Shown in pieces: positions 37,475 to 47,200 of a DNA stretch of 64,000 nt (position 1 is the stretch's first letter; the number at the start of each line of letters is the position of its first letter). Location of the stretch: the NCBI GenBank assembly GCA_946415315.1, contig CAMKRZ010000009.1, positions 1-64,000 of the forward strand, given 5' to 3'. A program made the translations under genes and the position numbers. The notes under the pieces are model-generated. The model did not search any database and was not told where the DNA came from. It saw only the letters and a list, made by a program, of their open reading frames with translations. The DNA comes from an uncultured Lachnoclostridium sp. GTDB taxonomy: Bacteria; Bacillota; Clostridia; Lachnospirales; Lachnospiraceae.

Positions 37475-37690
37475 GTGTTTCTCCTTTCTGTGTGGGTGCG
37501 CCGTGACGTGTCACATCGCGAAGCTCGCTTTGCTCCCTTCGCTCAGTGTACGTGCGTTCGGCACTCACTCCGCGGACTGCGTCCGCTCTCGTAGGCCTGC
37601 TCTGCGTTCATTCGGAGACCTACGGTTTCCATGAAGCGCATCGCATCCTACGTCGGCTATCGCCGAAGTGAGTGCTCTCACTTAGCGCTC
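37475..37690 (-). other. Structured spacer between T-box and valS
   Basis: About 200 bases separate the T-box terminator from valS. They are rich in nested inverted repeats: GCACTCACT (37561) with AGTGAGTGC (37667), GCGGAC-N3-GTCCGC (37572), and GTAGG (37591) with CCTAC near 37618. No ORF with a ribosome site is convincing. It may be an inserted palindromic element or an extra RNA structure in the leader. Confidence 0.5.
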
Positions 37691-37961
37691 AAAAAACGCC
37701 CCTCGCCGTATAAGGACGAGGGGCTGTTCGTGGTACCACCTTATTTCGCAGCTTGCGCTGCCTCTTTACGCCGCTCTATCAAGCGACTCATCGGTAACGG
37801 GACTACCCGGAGACCTCTACTCCCGCGCGGGTTTCAAAATCTCAGCTCCGAAGCTACTTCCGCATCTCCGTCTCCGAACCGGTCTTGCAGCCTTGAACCG
37901 GTCTCTCTGTCGGTCGGTGGAAACGTACTCCTCTTCTTCCATGCCTTTGTGTTATGAATAT
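37691..37961 (-). ncRNA. T-box leader of valS
   Basis: The minus strand carries the T-box sequence GGTGGTACCACG (37729-37740), followed by a terminator stem (GCCCCTCG / CGAGGGGC) and six U at 37691-37724. Upstream lie stem I-like inverted repeats. A GUA triplet at 37818-37820 is a plausible valine specifier. Uncharged tRNA-Val would pair with it and favour the antiterminator, allowing valS transcription. Confidence 0.93.
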
Positions 37962-37967
37962 GTGCAT

Positions 37968-37996
37968 ACTTTACCGCAGGCCGCGGGCTTTGTCAA
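37968..37996 (-). promoter_or_regulatory. valS promoter
   Basis: TTGACA and TAAAGT at 17-base spacing, just upstream of the T-box leader. Confidence 0.88.
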
Positions 37997-38023
37997 GCGA
38001 TTTCTTTCCCGGGATCCGGCATC

Positions 38024-39499
38024 TCAATAATATGTATACTCGTACTCCGTCTGTGACGATTTAAAACGGTCATCATCCCCGTAATCCACGGTATCCTTCA
38101 CAATATTACCATGATCATCGTATTCCGTGAGCCTTACTTTGCCCAAACTGTTTCGTTGAGTTCTTCTCAGCTTTCGTCCGTTCGAGTCAAATTCTGTCTC
38201 GAGATACCGTATTGTCTCTTCTCCCTGGTATTTTGTCTGACTGTACTCCTCCAGATCGTAGAATATTTCCGGCGTGCGATACGGGCTCTCGAAAAATGTT
38301 GTGCTGAAACAAGTCAGTGTACTCTTGTACACGCTGCCGCTGCGAACGTAAGACACGACCTTCTGACCATTCAAAAGATAACAGGTTTCATTCTTTAACT
38401 TCAGTTCTTCATTGTAACTATTATATTCCGACACACGCAGGATCTTCTGCCCCGGTAACGCGGAATCTTCCGCTTCCCAGTCGTAGACATACTTGTCGCA
38501 GTCTTCAGGATACTCGGCATTATATCGCAACTGGAGCACAACTCTTCCGGATGCGTCAAACTCTTTCTCCGCCACCCATCCATCTGAACTGCGCATGATG
38601 CTTTTTTCACATGTCCGACCGCTCCCATACAGGTATTCAACGGCATACTCCTCTGTCTCAACATTGTCATTCACGCTGAATCCCTTCTCGCGGATCAGAC
38701 GCCCGGATGCGTCATAGTACAGCTCACAGAGTTTGTTACGTGTCTGATAACTTCCCTCCTCATCATCCTCCTCGCCGATACTGTAAACGGTCACCTTCCG
38801 CTGCGCCGCATCGTATTCTGCCGAAACAACCGGCGGGTAGGTATTTTCCTGCCCGAGATCGCCATGATTCTCCTGCTTTTCGTACAGAAGATTTCCAAAT
38901 TCATCGTACTCCCGCTCATAGGACGATACGAGTGTTCCGTCCGCGAGAGTTGTCTGTTCAAGGATTGCATCTCCTCTCCCGTTGTATTGCAGTTCCTCCG
39001 TCTGCTCAAGGTTTCCCTTCTCGTCATACTGCCGCTTGAAACGAACCCGATCCGTCTCTCCGTCATACTCGTATTTCACCACAGTAACGTAATTCCTCGA
39101 CGGATCGCTTTCAAAAAGACCTGTCCACGTCTCGGACACCTCCCTCCCCAGACTGTCATAGGAAGTGAGTCTCTCTCGGGAAACACCGGTATAGCCCCAA
39201 TTTTTCGCCATCCACTGATAAGATCGGATTTCCCGTCCTTCCGCATCCAGATCAAACTCCTCCGAGGCAATCTTCGTCCGCTTGCCGTCCTCAACATCAT
39301 AGGTGTCGCGCACATAGCTCCCCGGATACTTCTTATTCGGATCAGGTTGCTCCTTCGTTTCCTGCTGCCCCGCGGGATCAGACTTTTCTTTTGATCTGTT
39401 AGAATTGTTCTTGATCACTGTCACAATCAATGCGATCAGTGCGATCACCGCGATTCCCAGCGAAATCCCGATGATGATCTTCGCTTTCTTTCTGTTCAT
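38024..39499 (-). CDS. Membrane-anchored YD-repeat protein
   Basis: 491 residues: an N-terminal helix (~7-28), a charged spacer, then many RHS/YD-like repeats (EFDLDAEGREI, YDSLGREVS, YDEKGNLEQ, YDEFGNLLYE, YDASGRLIRE, FDASGRVVLQ, YDDHGNIVKD). YD repeats build beta shells in RHS toxins and teneurins, but here there is no toxin domain and the chain is short, so a surface-exposed structural or binding role is inferred. Last gene after the HD and CmpB-like genes, 28 bases from the latter. Confidence 0.85.
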   Translation of the reverse strand: MNRKKAKIIIGISLGIAVIALIALIVTVIKNNSNRSKEKSDPAGQQETKEQPDPNKKYPGSYVRDTYDVEDGKRTKIASEEFDLDAEGREIRSYQWMAKNWGYTGVSRERLTSYDSLGREVSETWTGLFESDPSRNYVTVVKYEYDGETDRVRFKRQYDEKGNLEQTEELQYNGRGDAILEQTTLADGTLVSSYEREYDEFGNLLYEKQENHGDLGQENTYPPVVSAEYDAAQRKVTVYSIGEEDDEEGSYQTRNKLCELYYDASGRLIREKGFSVNDNVETEEYAVEYLYGSGRTCEKSIMRSSDGWVAEKEFDASGRVVLQLRYNAEYPEDCDKYVYDWEAEDSALPGQKILRVSEYNSYNEELKLKNETCYLLNGQKVVSYVRSGSVYKSTLTCFSTTFFESPYRTPEIFYDLEEYSQTKYQGEETIRYLETEFDSNGRKLRRTQRNSLGKVRLTEYDDHGNIVKDTVDYGDDDRFKSSQTEYEYTYY

Positions 39500-39527
39500 T
39501 TTGCTTTCTCCCCGTTTTTAGCCTCAT

Positions 39528-40553
39528 TTATTCGCTATCCGGCTCATTCCCTATGTCGGCATTGTCCGCTGTTTTCGATGCATTTTCCGCGGAATCCTGC
39601 GCCTCCAGAAAAGCCATGTAGTCGTCGGTCATCCGCGACATCCCGGCAATCTCGTCATTTTCCGAAGGTGCGCCCAATGTGATCACCTTGCCGTTATTCT
39701 CGTCCATATTTGACTCCTTCCCCGTTGCTCTGTCCGAAACCGTCTCATCGGAGGTCCCGGCTTCCTCCGCACGCGCGCCGCCCAGCAATCTCATGATCCG
39801 CTCCGTGATAGATACCAGGTCGGCTTTCTCATGGCTGCCCGGCATAACGCTTCGGATCGACTTGAGAATGCCGGGGTAATTGATGGAGCGCAGGGCAGGG
39901 AACGCATGGAGCAATCGCTTCTGACGTCCCGTGAGCAGCCCCAGGGCACTCTTGTAAAATGTTTCCACAACGACCGTATCGTACAGTTCCACCATGCGGT
40001 CCTTCGCCGCCAGGAGCATCTCCGCGATATTCCGGATCTTCTGCTCGAAATCGACCGCCTGCTTCACACTGATCACAAAATCCGCGACAAACATGACAAA
40101 CAGTGACCATGATACGATATGCAAAGCCGTCGGTGACAGCAGCGAGATCAGATGCTTTGTCGCCGGATTGACCCACTGTACCAGCACGACCGACAGTCCG
40201 CCGAACGCAAGCGCGCCCTCGACACAGATCCGGCCGTTCAAATGCCAGAACATGTCGTAGTAGTCCCACCAACGGGCGTGGAACATTTTCTCCATCGCGT
40301 AGGACGTCACGTACTCGACCATCGTGCACAGCACCGCACTCAGGAAGAACAGCGCTACCATGTTCGTGACATCCCCCAGGATCAGCAGATCGATCAGCGC
40401 GCCGGTTCCGTAGATCGGAATGTACGGACCGTACATGAATCCGCGGTTAACGATGCGGTGCTTATCGATCAGCTCGTAAATCACGCTCTCCCAGATCCAG
40501 CCCAGAAAACTGAACACGAAAAATGAGAGAAAGCCGGTCTCGATCAGTTCCAC
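39528..40553 (-). CDS. CmpB-like putative ABC-transporter permease family membrane protein
   Basis: About 341 residues. The first ~215 contain roughly five helices with the signature of the CmpB family (FSFLGWIWESVIYELIDK, NRGFMYGPYIPIYGTGA, WDYYDMFWHLNGRICVEGALAFG). The tail is cytoplasmic, acidic and low in complexity. Despite the family name, transport has not been established. I chose the GTG at 40553 because AAGGAG lies 9 bases upstream; it overlaps the end of the HD gene by 10 bases, indicating translational coupling. Confidence 0.85.
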   Translation of the reverse strand: MELIETGFLSFFVFSFLGWIWESVIYELIDKHRIVNRGFMYGPYIPIYGTGALIDLLILGDVTNMVALFFLSAVLCTMVEYVTSYAMEKMFHARWWDYYDMFWHLNGRICVEGALAFGGLSVVLVQWVNPATKHLISLLSPTALHIVSWSLFVMFVADFVISVKQAVDFEQKIRNIAEMLLAAKDRMVELYDTVVVETFYKSALGLLTGRQKRLLHAFPALRSINYPGILKSIRSVMPGSHEKADLVSITERIMRLLGGARAEEAGTSDETVSDRATGKESNMDENNGKVITLGAPSENDEIAGMSRMTDDYMAFLEAQDSAENASKTADNADIGNEPDSE

Positions 40554-41014
40554 GAATGCACACTCCTTCTCATCGCGGAGGCCAGTCCTTTCGCCGTCTC
40601 GTACGTCGCGCACACTTTGTCCACGAAGCACAGGATCCGACCCTCCGTCGTCCTCGGCACACGAAGGTTAAGCGGGAACATGTGACAGCCGATCATATCC
40701 TCCTCGATCTCATTGATCTCGAAGTCCCGCTTTGCATTGCGAAGCGCCCGTCCTGCATGGGTGAACCCGTGCAGGCGATGGCTGTCGTCATCCTCATGCC
40801 AGTCATACAGAAAATAATCGTGCAGCAGCGCGCCTCGCACGAGGCTGCGCATATCCACGCGCCCGGGCCATTTCTTCGCAAAAGCGACGCAGCGCTCCGT
40901 CACGAACAGCGAGTGGTCGAACACGCTCATATCGCCGTGCTGCACAAGAGTCTTCTCCTTCTGAAGCCCCTGCGAATCCAGAATGTCCCCGCCGTATCGA
41001 CGGATGATCTCCAT
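40544..41014 (-). CDS. HD-domain phosphohydrolase-like protein
   Basis: About 156 residues with HD-domain metal residues: VFDHSLFVTERC, then ALLHDYFLYDW (HD pair) and HRLHGFTHAGRA. HD proteins hydrolyse phosphate esters or nucleotides; the substrate is unknown. The start is uncertain: ATG 41014 has AAAGG 10 bases upstream, with in-frame alternatives at 41038 and 41044. Overlaps the CmpB-like gene. Confidence 0.85.
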   Translation of the reverse strand: MEIIRRYGGDILDSQGLQKEKTLVQHGDMSVFDHSLFVTERCVAFAKKWPGRVDMRSLVRGALLHDYFLYDWHEDDDSHRLHGFTHAGRALRNAKRDFEINEIEEDMIGCHMFPLNLRVPRTTEGRILCFVDKVCATYETAKGLASAMRRSVHSWN

Positions 41015-41046
41015 GTTAGTCAAACCTTTTTCCTCCATACGCATGC

Positions 41047-41138
41047 ATCGGCGGGTTATTTCCCGCCGATTTAAATCCTATCTTTGTCATTTTGCACTTA
41101 CGATCACGCGATCGCCGGCCGCTTCGGCTCTCCGAAGC
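41047..41138. other. Two perfect hairpins upstream of the HD gene
   Basis: ATCGGCGGG / CCCGCCGAT (41047-41070) and CGCTTCGG / CCGAAGCG (41119-41138). Neither has a T-run on the side facing the end of a gene, so these are leader or spacer structures rather than simple terminators. Confidence 0.5.
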
Positions 41139-41151
41139 GTCATGAAACACA

Positions 41152-41988
41152 TCATCTCTCACGATAGCTGTTCTTTAATTTGTTCACCGTCTCCCCGAAC
41201 AGCCACCAGAAGGCCTCCTCGCCCTCGTGCCCGCGCTCCTTGAGCTCCATCAGGTGGAGATAATTGACATAATCCGGCGAGTACTCGCGGTTCTCCTCCA
41301 CAAAATAGAACTGGTTCTCGATGCGCCGCACAACGTCCGTGTCGTCAGCGTAGACCTTCAGCTCGCGGTTGAACTCCTCCTCCATCCCGCCGAGCTTCAG
41401 GGCGTAGAGATACTGACACAGGCTCTCTCGGTTGCCGCTCTTCTGATACGCGATCTGAAAATTCTTCGCCGCGCTCCGGAACTGTCCGTTCTGCGCCATC
41501 AGCACTGCAATATTGTGGAATGCAGCGCCCTGCTCCTCGTCCGTCAGCTGCGAAAAATCACGGTCGTCCAGGATCGTCTGATACTCCAACAGCGCCTCAT
41601 GGCTCTTGCCGTACCGCAGGATTGCCGCGGCATGGCGCTTCTTGCGCTCGATGGGCAACAACTCAAAATAGCGGTCGATGCGCTCGATCAACCGGTTGAT
41701 CTCGTCCTGACTGTAGTAGTCGGTGCTGCAGAAGATCGAAACGACCATGTCCTTGATTCCCGATTTGCGCTCCTGCAGAGTGGCAAGAAAATCCGCGCGC
41801 TCAGGCATATTCAGTTCCATGCGGATCCACGGCACAAGCTGGCTCTCAGAGATGTCCTCCTCCATCGTCTCCACATTGTGGTAGAGATAGTAGCACAACT
41901 CCTCCATCGTGTACACGCAGACTCCCGTCGACTGAAACAGAAACGGAATTTTCGCCTTGTCCCCGATACAGTAAATCAAGCGTCCCAT
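41152..41988 (-). CDS. TPR-containing protein of the Hsp70-like cluster
   Basis: 278 residues. The N-terminal ~100 residues (MGRLIYCIGDKAKIPFLFQS, YTMEELCYYLYHNV) are unrecognised; residues ~125-270 form TPR-like helices (HEALLEYQTILDDRDF, AAFHNIAVLMAQNGQFRSAAKNFQIAYQKSG). It lies 12 bases after the DUF5716-like Hsp70-fold gene and is surely cotranscribed, so it is a candidate partner or co-chaperone of that protein. No membrane segment. Confidence 0.8.
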   Translation of the reverse strand: MGRLIYCIGDKAKIPFLFQSTGVCVYTMEELCYYLYHNVETMEEDISESQLVPWIRMELNMPERADFLATLQERKSGIKDMVVSIFCSTDYYSQDEINRLIERIDRYFELLPIERKKRHAAAILRYGKSHEALLEYQTILDDRDFSQLTDEEQGAAFHNIAVLMAQNGQFRSAAKNFQIAYQKSGNRESLCQYLYALKLGGMEEEFNRELKVYADDTDVVRRIENQFYFVEENREYSPDYVNYLHLMELKERGHEGEEAFWWLFGETVNKLKNSYRER

Positions 41989-42000
41989 ACATCCTCCAGG

Positions 42001-43257
42001 TTACAGGGAAATAATCTTCTCCCACACGCGGTGGCTGCACGGGAAGAACTGTCCGAACCCGAGGTCCGATACCGTGCAAACCGCCGTATCGCGGTCGAGG
42101 AACGTCACCTTCACCGCCACGCGGGTGGTTTTATTTTCCCGACGATGAAGGTTCTTCAGGTTCATGATCGAATACTTCGATTCCTTCCGAACCGCGTTAT
42201 ATACCGTAAAATAAATCTCGTCCGTGTCATCCAGAATACCGACCGTCGTCGCTTTCGCCTCACGCCAAGGCTCTCCCGCGTAAATCAGCGGATAGTCCGC
42301 CACGCGGTTGTCCTTGAACATGCGGATGGAGATCGTCGAGCGAACCATATCCTCCGTTAAGAAGAGATAGTCCGCAAACTGTTCGTCGTCCTTGTGCTGC
42401 CCGTAGTACGCCGCACCCTTCGCATAGAGGTTGCTGCCCTTGAACACGTGGCGTCCCGCGGTCATGGATTTCAGAATCTCGTCCGGCCAGGTGCCCTCAA
42501 AGCCCTTGCCGGTCACGTAGATGGTCGATATGATCTGCCGCTGGATGACCTTATCGCGCACGAGGCGGAAGCTGTACTGAAGCCTTGCCTCCTGCATATT
42601 CTCAAGCATCGTCGTGTCCATCAGATCGCTCAGGTCCGCGGTCACCGTCGTGATGGCCATCGGCGGTCCCTTGCGGCTGTTGTTGGACATCTGGTAATAG
42701 AACAGGCCGTTCTCATTGTAGTCAAACAGGCCGACATCATTGATCCAGTAGTCGCGCCGCTGGCATACGGAGTAGTACATGAAGCTCATGACGTACGGCT
42801 GGAACTCCGCCTTGTCGCGCCCGATCCCCGTCTCCTCGATCGCCTGCTGGACCGCCTCCACCACACGCGGGTGGAGCGAGCGCATCGTCACGACGACCTT
42901 GGCGATCTCGTCGGACACATATTTCTGCCGGACTGCCGAAAGCGTCTTACGCACAAAACGTGTCAGCAGCTCGGACGCCGTATACTCAATCTCGAAAATG
43001 ACCTCGCTCTCGTCGCGGATCACCTTGTTGACCAGATCGTCGACGAACCGTCCCGCGCCGCGGTTGTTAAACCTCTCGGCCTCCTCACCGAACAGCCAGT
43101 CCTTGGAGTCATTTCGCACGCAAAGAACGGTGGGAATCACCGTATTCCCACTGCTCGTAATGCTGATGCTTTCAGGCTCTTCCAAGGCCCGTCCGACTGC
43201 AATCTGCGTCATCTCGACGCCGAGATCGTAGCCGATGATAATCGCTCTTGGGTTCAT
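42001..43257 (-). CDS. Hsp70/actin-fold protein (DUF5716-like)
   Basis: 418 residues starting AIIIGYDLGVEMTQIAVG, the phosphate-1 loop pattern of the Hsp70/actin ATPase fold, followed by VIPTVLCVRND and LFGEEAERF, which recall DnaK's IPSxV and VGxxA segments. The substrate-binding domain of DnaK is absent; the C-terminal ~120 residues are beta-rich (TTRVAVKVTFLDRDTAVCTV). I associate it with the DUF5716 family from memory. An ATP-dependent switch working with the neighbouring TPR and DUF5717-like proteins is inferred. CGGAGG precedes the ATG. Confidence 0.8.
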   Translation of the reverse strand: MNPRAIIIGYDLGVEMTQIAVGRALEEPESISITSSGNTVIPTVLCVRNDSKDWLFGEEAERFNNRGAGRFVDDLVNKVIRDESEVIFEIEYTASELLTRFVRKTLSAVRQKYVSDEIAKVVVTMRSLHPRVVEAVQQAIEETGIGRDKAEFQPYVMSFMYYSVCQRRDYWINDVGLFDYNENGLFYYQMSNNSRKGPPMAITTVTADLSDLMDTTMLENMQEARLQYSFRLVRDKVIQRQIISTIYVTGKGFEGTWPDEILKSMTAGRHVFKGSNLYAKGAAYYGQHKDDEQFADYLFLTEDMVRSTISIRMFKDNRVADYPLIYAGEPWREAKATTVGILDDTDEIYFTVYNAVRKESKYSIMNLKNLHRRENKTTRVAVKVTFLDRDTAVCTVSDLGFGQFFPCSHRVWEKIISL

Positions 43258-43300
43258 AGTTCCTCCGTACGACAGGTCATTTTACGAAATTTAAAATCAT

Positions 43301-43412
43301 GAACGCCACCGGCGTTCTTGCCGCGGCGTGTGCGGTGCGAAGCACCTTCCTTTGCACACGCCTGCGATCCTGCCGGAGGCTTTCTCATGTCCGGGGTATT
43401 CCCGGACATGAG
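43301..43412. repeat. Cluster of palindromes between the Hsp70-like and YccA-like genes
   Basis: Three nested or adjacent inverted repeats fill the 157-base gap: GAACGCC / GGCGTTC (43301-43317), GGCGTGTGC / GCACACGCC (43325-43362, with GGTGC / GCACC inside), and a perfect 12-base stem CTCATGTCCGGG / CCCGGACATGAG (43384-43412). No T-run on the minus strand follows. It may be an extragenic palindromic element. Confidence 0.65.
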
Positions 43413-43414
43413 AA

Positions 43415-44206
43415 TCAATTGCGCTCTTTCGAAATGATGCGGATCAGGCGGATCAACAGATTGATGAGATCAACGTAAATCATATACGCTGCCCGGATCG
43501 CACTGGTCTTCGTCTTCGGGTAATTCTGCGCCACGGCCCAGTCGAATCCGATGTAGCCGAGGAAAATGCCCACGAAGATAAAGTCAAAGATTCCCGTGGC
43601 AAGATTCAGGCACCACATGACAAGCTCACCGACAAGCCCGATCAGAAGGCATGCGAACAGCATGCGGCCGATCGAGAGGAAGAATTTCGGGTAGACCTGT
43701 GCAAGTCCGATCATCAGCATCATGCAGACACCCATGACGCAGAACGCGTAGCGGACCGTATCGATTCCGCTGTACTGCAAAAACGGCGTGATAAAGATTC
43801 CCATGGGCACCACGATCAGGTTGTAGCCGATGAACCCGACAACCGGATTTTCGGTCTTGCGGCAGATGATCATGCCGACGATGACACCGACGAAATAGAT
43901 CAACAGATACGCAGCGGGGTGTCCCAACGCCAGGTTGATGATGGAATCCCCGAACGCGAAGCACAGGATCGCATTCACCGCAAATCCGTAAAAAAGCATC
44001 ACTGCGATGATGGTATTGAATTTCTCTGTTGAGATTTCATCCGTTCCCGTTGCCGCGATATTCGAGAAACTCGCATGCATCGCTCCCGATGTCGCCGCGA
44101 GGATATCCGCAGTGCGCTGATTCTGCTTCTTCTGCTCCGCCGCAGCCTGCTCCTCCGCAGGTCCGATATGACCGCCGTAATAGTAATTGTTGTCCTGTTC
44201 TGCCAT
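43415..44206 (-). CDS. Bax inhibitor-1/YccA family membrane protein
   Basis: 263 residues: a Gln/Ala-rich cytoplasmic head (~60 residues) and about seven helices. The order IIAVMLFYGFAVNAILCF, LIYFVGVIVGMIICRKTENP, FLGYIGFDWAVAQNYP and AAYMIYVDLINLLIRLIRII matches UPF0005/YccA-type proteins. Family members are pH-sensitive membrane proteins linked to FtsH or calcium leak. Here it sits inside the DUF5717-Hsp70-like operon; AAGGGGG precedes the ATG. Confidence 0.92.
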   Translation of the reverse strand: MAEQDNNYYYGGHIGPAEEQAAAEQKKQNQRTADILAATSGAMHASFSNIAATGTDEISTEKFNTIIAVMLFYGFAVNAILCFAFGDSIINLALGHPAAYLLIYFVGVIVGMIICRKTENPVVGFIGYNLIVVPMGIFITPFLQYSGIDTVRYAFCVMGVCMMLMIGLAQVYPKFFLSIGRMLFACLLIGLVGELVMWCLNLATGIFDFIFVGIFLGYIGFDWAVAQNYPKTKTSAIRAAYMIYVDLINLLIRLIRIISKERN

Positions 44207-44224
44207 TTGAAATTCCCCCTTTCG

Positions 44225-47200
44225 TTATTCCGAAGCCCCCTCGTCCGCTATATGGAACAGCTGCGAGATGGCAAATTCATTCTTGATATACCTATTCAAC
44301 AAACTCATGGCCTTGTCGGCGTCGTGCGCCTGTTCGGCCGCAATGATCTCGTTGATCTGGGCGAACCGGCTGCCGACGTTGCCGATCTTCTTCTCGCCGC
44401 CCACGAGCGTGGCCTTCTCCGTGATCACCGTGTCTTCCTCGTTGTCCGCCTCGTCGCTGATCACGTAGTCGACCGTCTCGCCGTCGAAGAGGATCAGATC
44501 CTTGACGAAGATTCCGTAGCAGATGTCGCGCATCGGAAACTCCCTGCGGATCCGTTTGCCTGAGACGCGGTACGAGTAATCGAGTGTCACCTGATGCTTC
44601 GGGTTCGTGCGATACTCGATGAGGAACTTATCCTCAAGACTCTCCGGCAGCGTAAAATACTTTCCGAAATTCAAAAACTCCGGCAGCACCTTGCCTTTGG
44701 CCTCCATACGGATCAGCCAGTACTCCGCAAAATCCTGCTCCTCCTTCTCAAGCGTCTCCTGCTCCGCATACTGACGCAGCAGCGCGAGCACGCAGACGTC
44801 GTTGTCCTCGCGGTAGACGGTCCTGCGGATGATGCTGATCGTCGTCTCTCCCATCGGGATATCGGCGGTCAGATATTTGTATGCCATGTACGTCACATAC
44901 GCCCGGATCAGATTGCGGTCGCTGCCCGGCCGGTCGTAGGATTTGATCAGCGCGTCGCCGTACGGAAGATACGACTCCGTAAAGAGGATCTGCGCGATCA
45001 GGCGCTCCTCCAGCGCTTCCGCCCGAAGTCCCGCCGCATCGGCCTCCTCCCACACGTGATAGAGAACCTGCGTCTTCGCCTGAAGATTGCGGACAAGATA
45101 GTCCATTGTCCGCTCGCCGCGCCGTCCCTGCGTGAAGAGGTAATAGAACAGGTCGTTCAGGATCGGCTTCGGCGTCTCGGTCTCCTCCCTGGGAAGAGAT
45201 GCGCAGAAGCGCTCCAGCAACTTGATGTCGACATCCTCGCAACCGTAGCGGTCGAGAAGTTCGAGCACCTGCTTCGTCTGATCCCGGAGGATCAGAAGAC
45301 CGATCATCCTACCGCGCTGTTTCGACGGTATCGCCGCGTAATTCAGCCGCCCGAGAAGCTCCTCAAGCGCCTCGTCACGGAAATTGTCATAGTAGTACAG
45401 CACGAGCGTCCGGAGGATCTCCTCGCGGAATTCATCGCGGAGTTCCAGCACCCTGCAGGCCTTCTTGCGCAGCACGACGGAATTCGCGTCAAACTTTCCT
45501 TCCGCCTGCGCCTTCGCGACCATATGCAGCAGGATGCGCGTGTTGTCCGGATACGCCTCGTACGCCTCCCCGTACAGGCTCTCACAGTGCATGAGCCGGG
45601 TCATTTTGTACGGTATGCCGCTCACGTAACGGTCATGGTTCGCGTCCATGAACGCGATGACAGCGCCGTCCGTGTAGATATCCACCTGCGCGTGTCCGTT
45701 GGCAAGCGCCACCACGGTTTCCTCCGCGAGCTCCGGATGCGCGATACACACATAGTGAATGTTCGGTGCCGCGCACTCGATCTCCGCGCGGAACGCAAGC
45801 CGATCGAGCTTCGCCATCACCTTGTCCCGATAATCCGCGGACGTCAGGCAGTCCTCGTAGAGGATCGCGAGAAACTCATCGTTGCGCTGTTCCTTCAGCC
45901 GATCCATCGTGTACTCACGGATCTTCGGAAGAAAACTCTCGTAGATGTCCGGCTTGCTCTCGCGGTGACGCACGATGTTGGCGTACAGGAACGAGAGTTT
46001 GCGGTCATTTAACTTACTGCTGTACGTAAAATAAGCAAACACGTTGTCATCGAGCGCCTCGTCGACATCCGACTTGCACGTGTAAATGTAGTACTCATAG
46101 AGCTCCGCAACGCGGACCTCCGCCTCCACGCCGCGCGCGAACCACACGGCATAGCGGCTGTCGCGGCATTTGCCGCGGATCAGCATCGCGCAGATGGCCG
46201 AGAGCGCCTCGCGCAGCTGGTAACGCTCATAGATTCCCTGCAGCACCGTGAGATAAAGCGGCCGGTATTCCTTCACCGTCTCCGCGAGCGTCGCAAACTG
46301 TACTGCGGCTTCCTTCTTCAGGTACTGATGCCGCACGGCAAACGCAACCGTCTGCAGCTCGAATTCCCCGATCTCCCGCAACAGGTGCGGCTCCTCATTG
46401 AGCATCTCCGCCGCTCCCAGATACAGAAGAGGCGAGGGATTGCCGTTGTCGTATATTCCGCGCAGCTCGTCCAGACAGAGCTTGCGGTTGCGGCTGTAAC
46501 GGTCGTCCAGCTTCATCAGCAGAAGCGCCGGAACGACGCGGTGCGATGCGTCATTGCAGATGCCGTACAGCTGCTCAAGAGCCGAAACGCGGTTGGCTGC
46601 GGAACGCTCCGCACGGAGATAGACGTACGCTGCCTTCGCATCCTGCGAAGCGTTCGCGATCTCCTCCGGCGTGATCTCCCGAAGTTTCGCATTGGCAGGG
46701 CTCTCCTTGCCGCTCAACCGGTCAAGGTGGATCCGGTACAGTTTCGCCTCCGTAGAAAGTTCCCCGGTCTCATCCCGCAAATGGGAGAGAAGACTCTCCG
46801 CCTCGGACACGTATCGTCCGACCGGGATCCGGTTCATCCGGAACGAGAGCGCGTTGTCCAGAAGTTCGGCGCAGATCCGCTCGCGCGTATGACGCCGCAG
46901 CTGCTCCGCCGAGCGGTCGTGCGTCTTGCGGCAGGAAACCGGGATCCGGATGGTCCGGCACTGCGCCTCCACCGTGAGTTCCGCGTAGTTGTTTCCGTAC
47001 GCCATCTTCTCCGGGATCACGACAAAACGGATATCGTAGGAACCGCCGACAAACTGCTCCGGCGTGACCTCACTGTGCTCCACCAGCAGAAACTCCGCGG
47101 ACGATGACACCTGCACGTTCACGTAGCCGGGGTGGTCCATCCGCAGTGTCACTTTGTCGGAAAATGCGGCGTCACGGATGTCATTGTATTCGATCGAATT

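Noticed and set aside
41047-41138. Intrinsic terminators before the TPR gene
   Set aside because: The stems are perfect but no T-run follows on the relevant strand.
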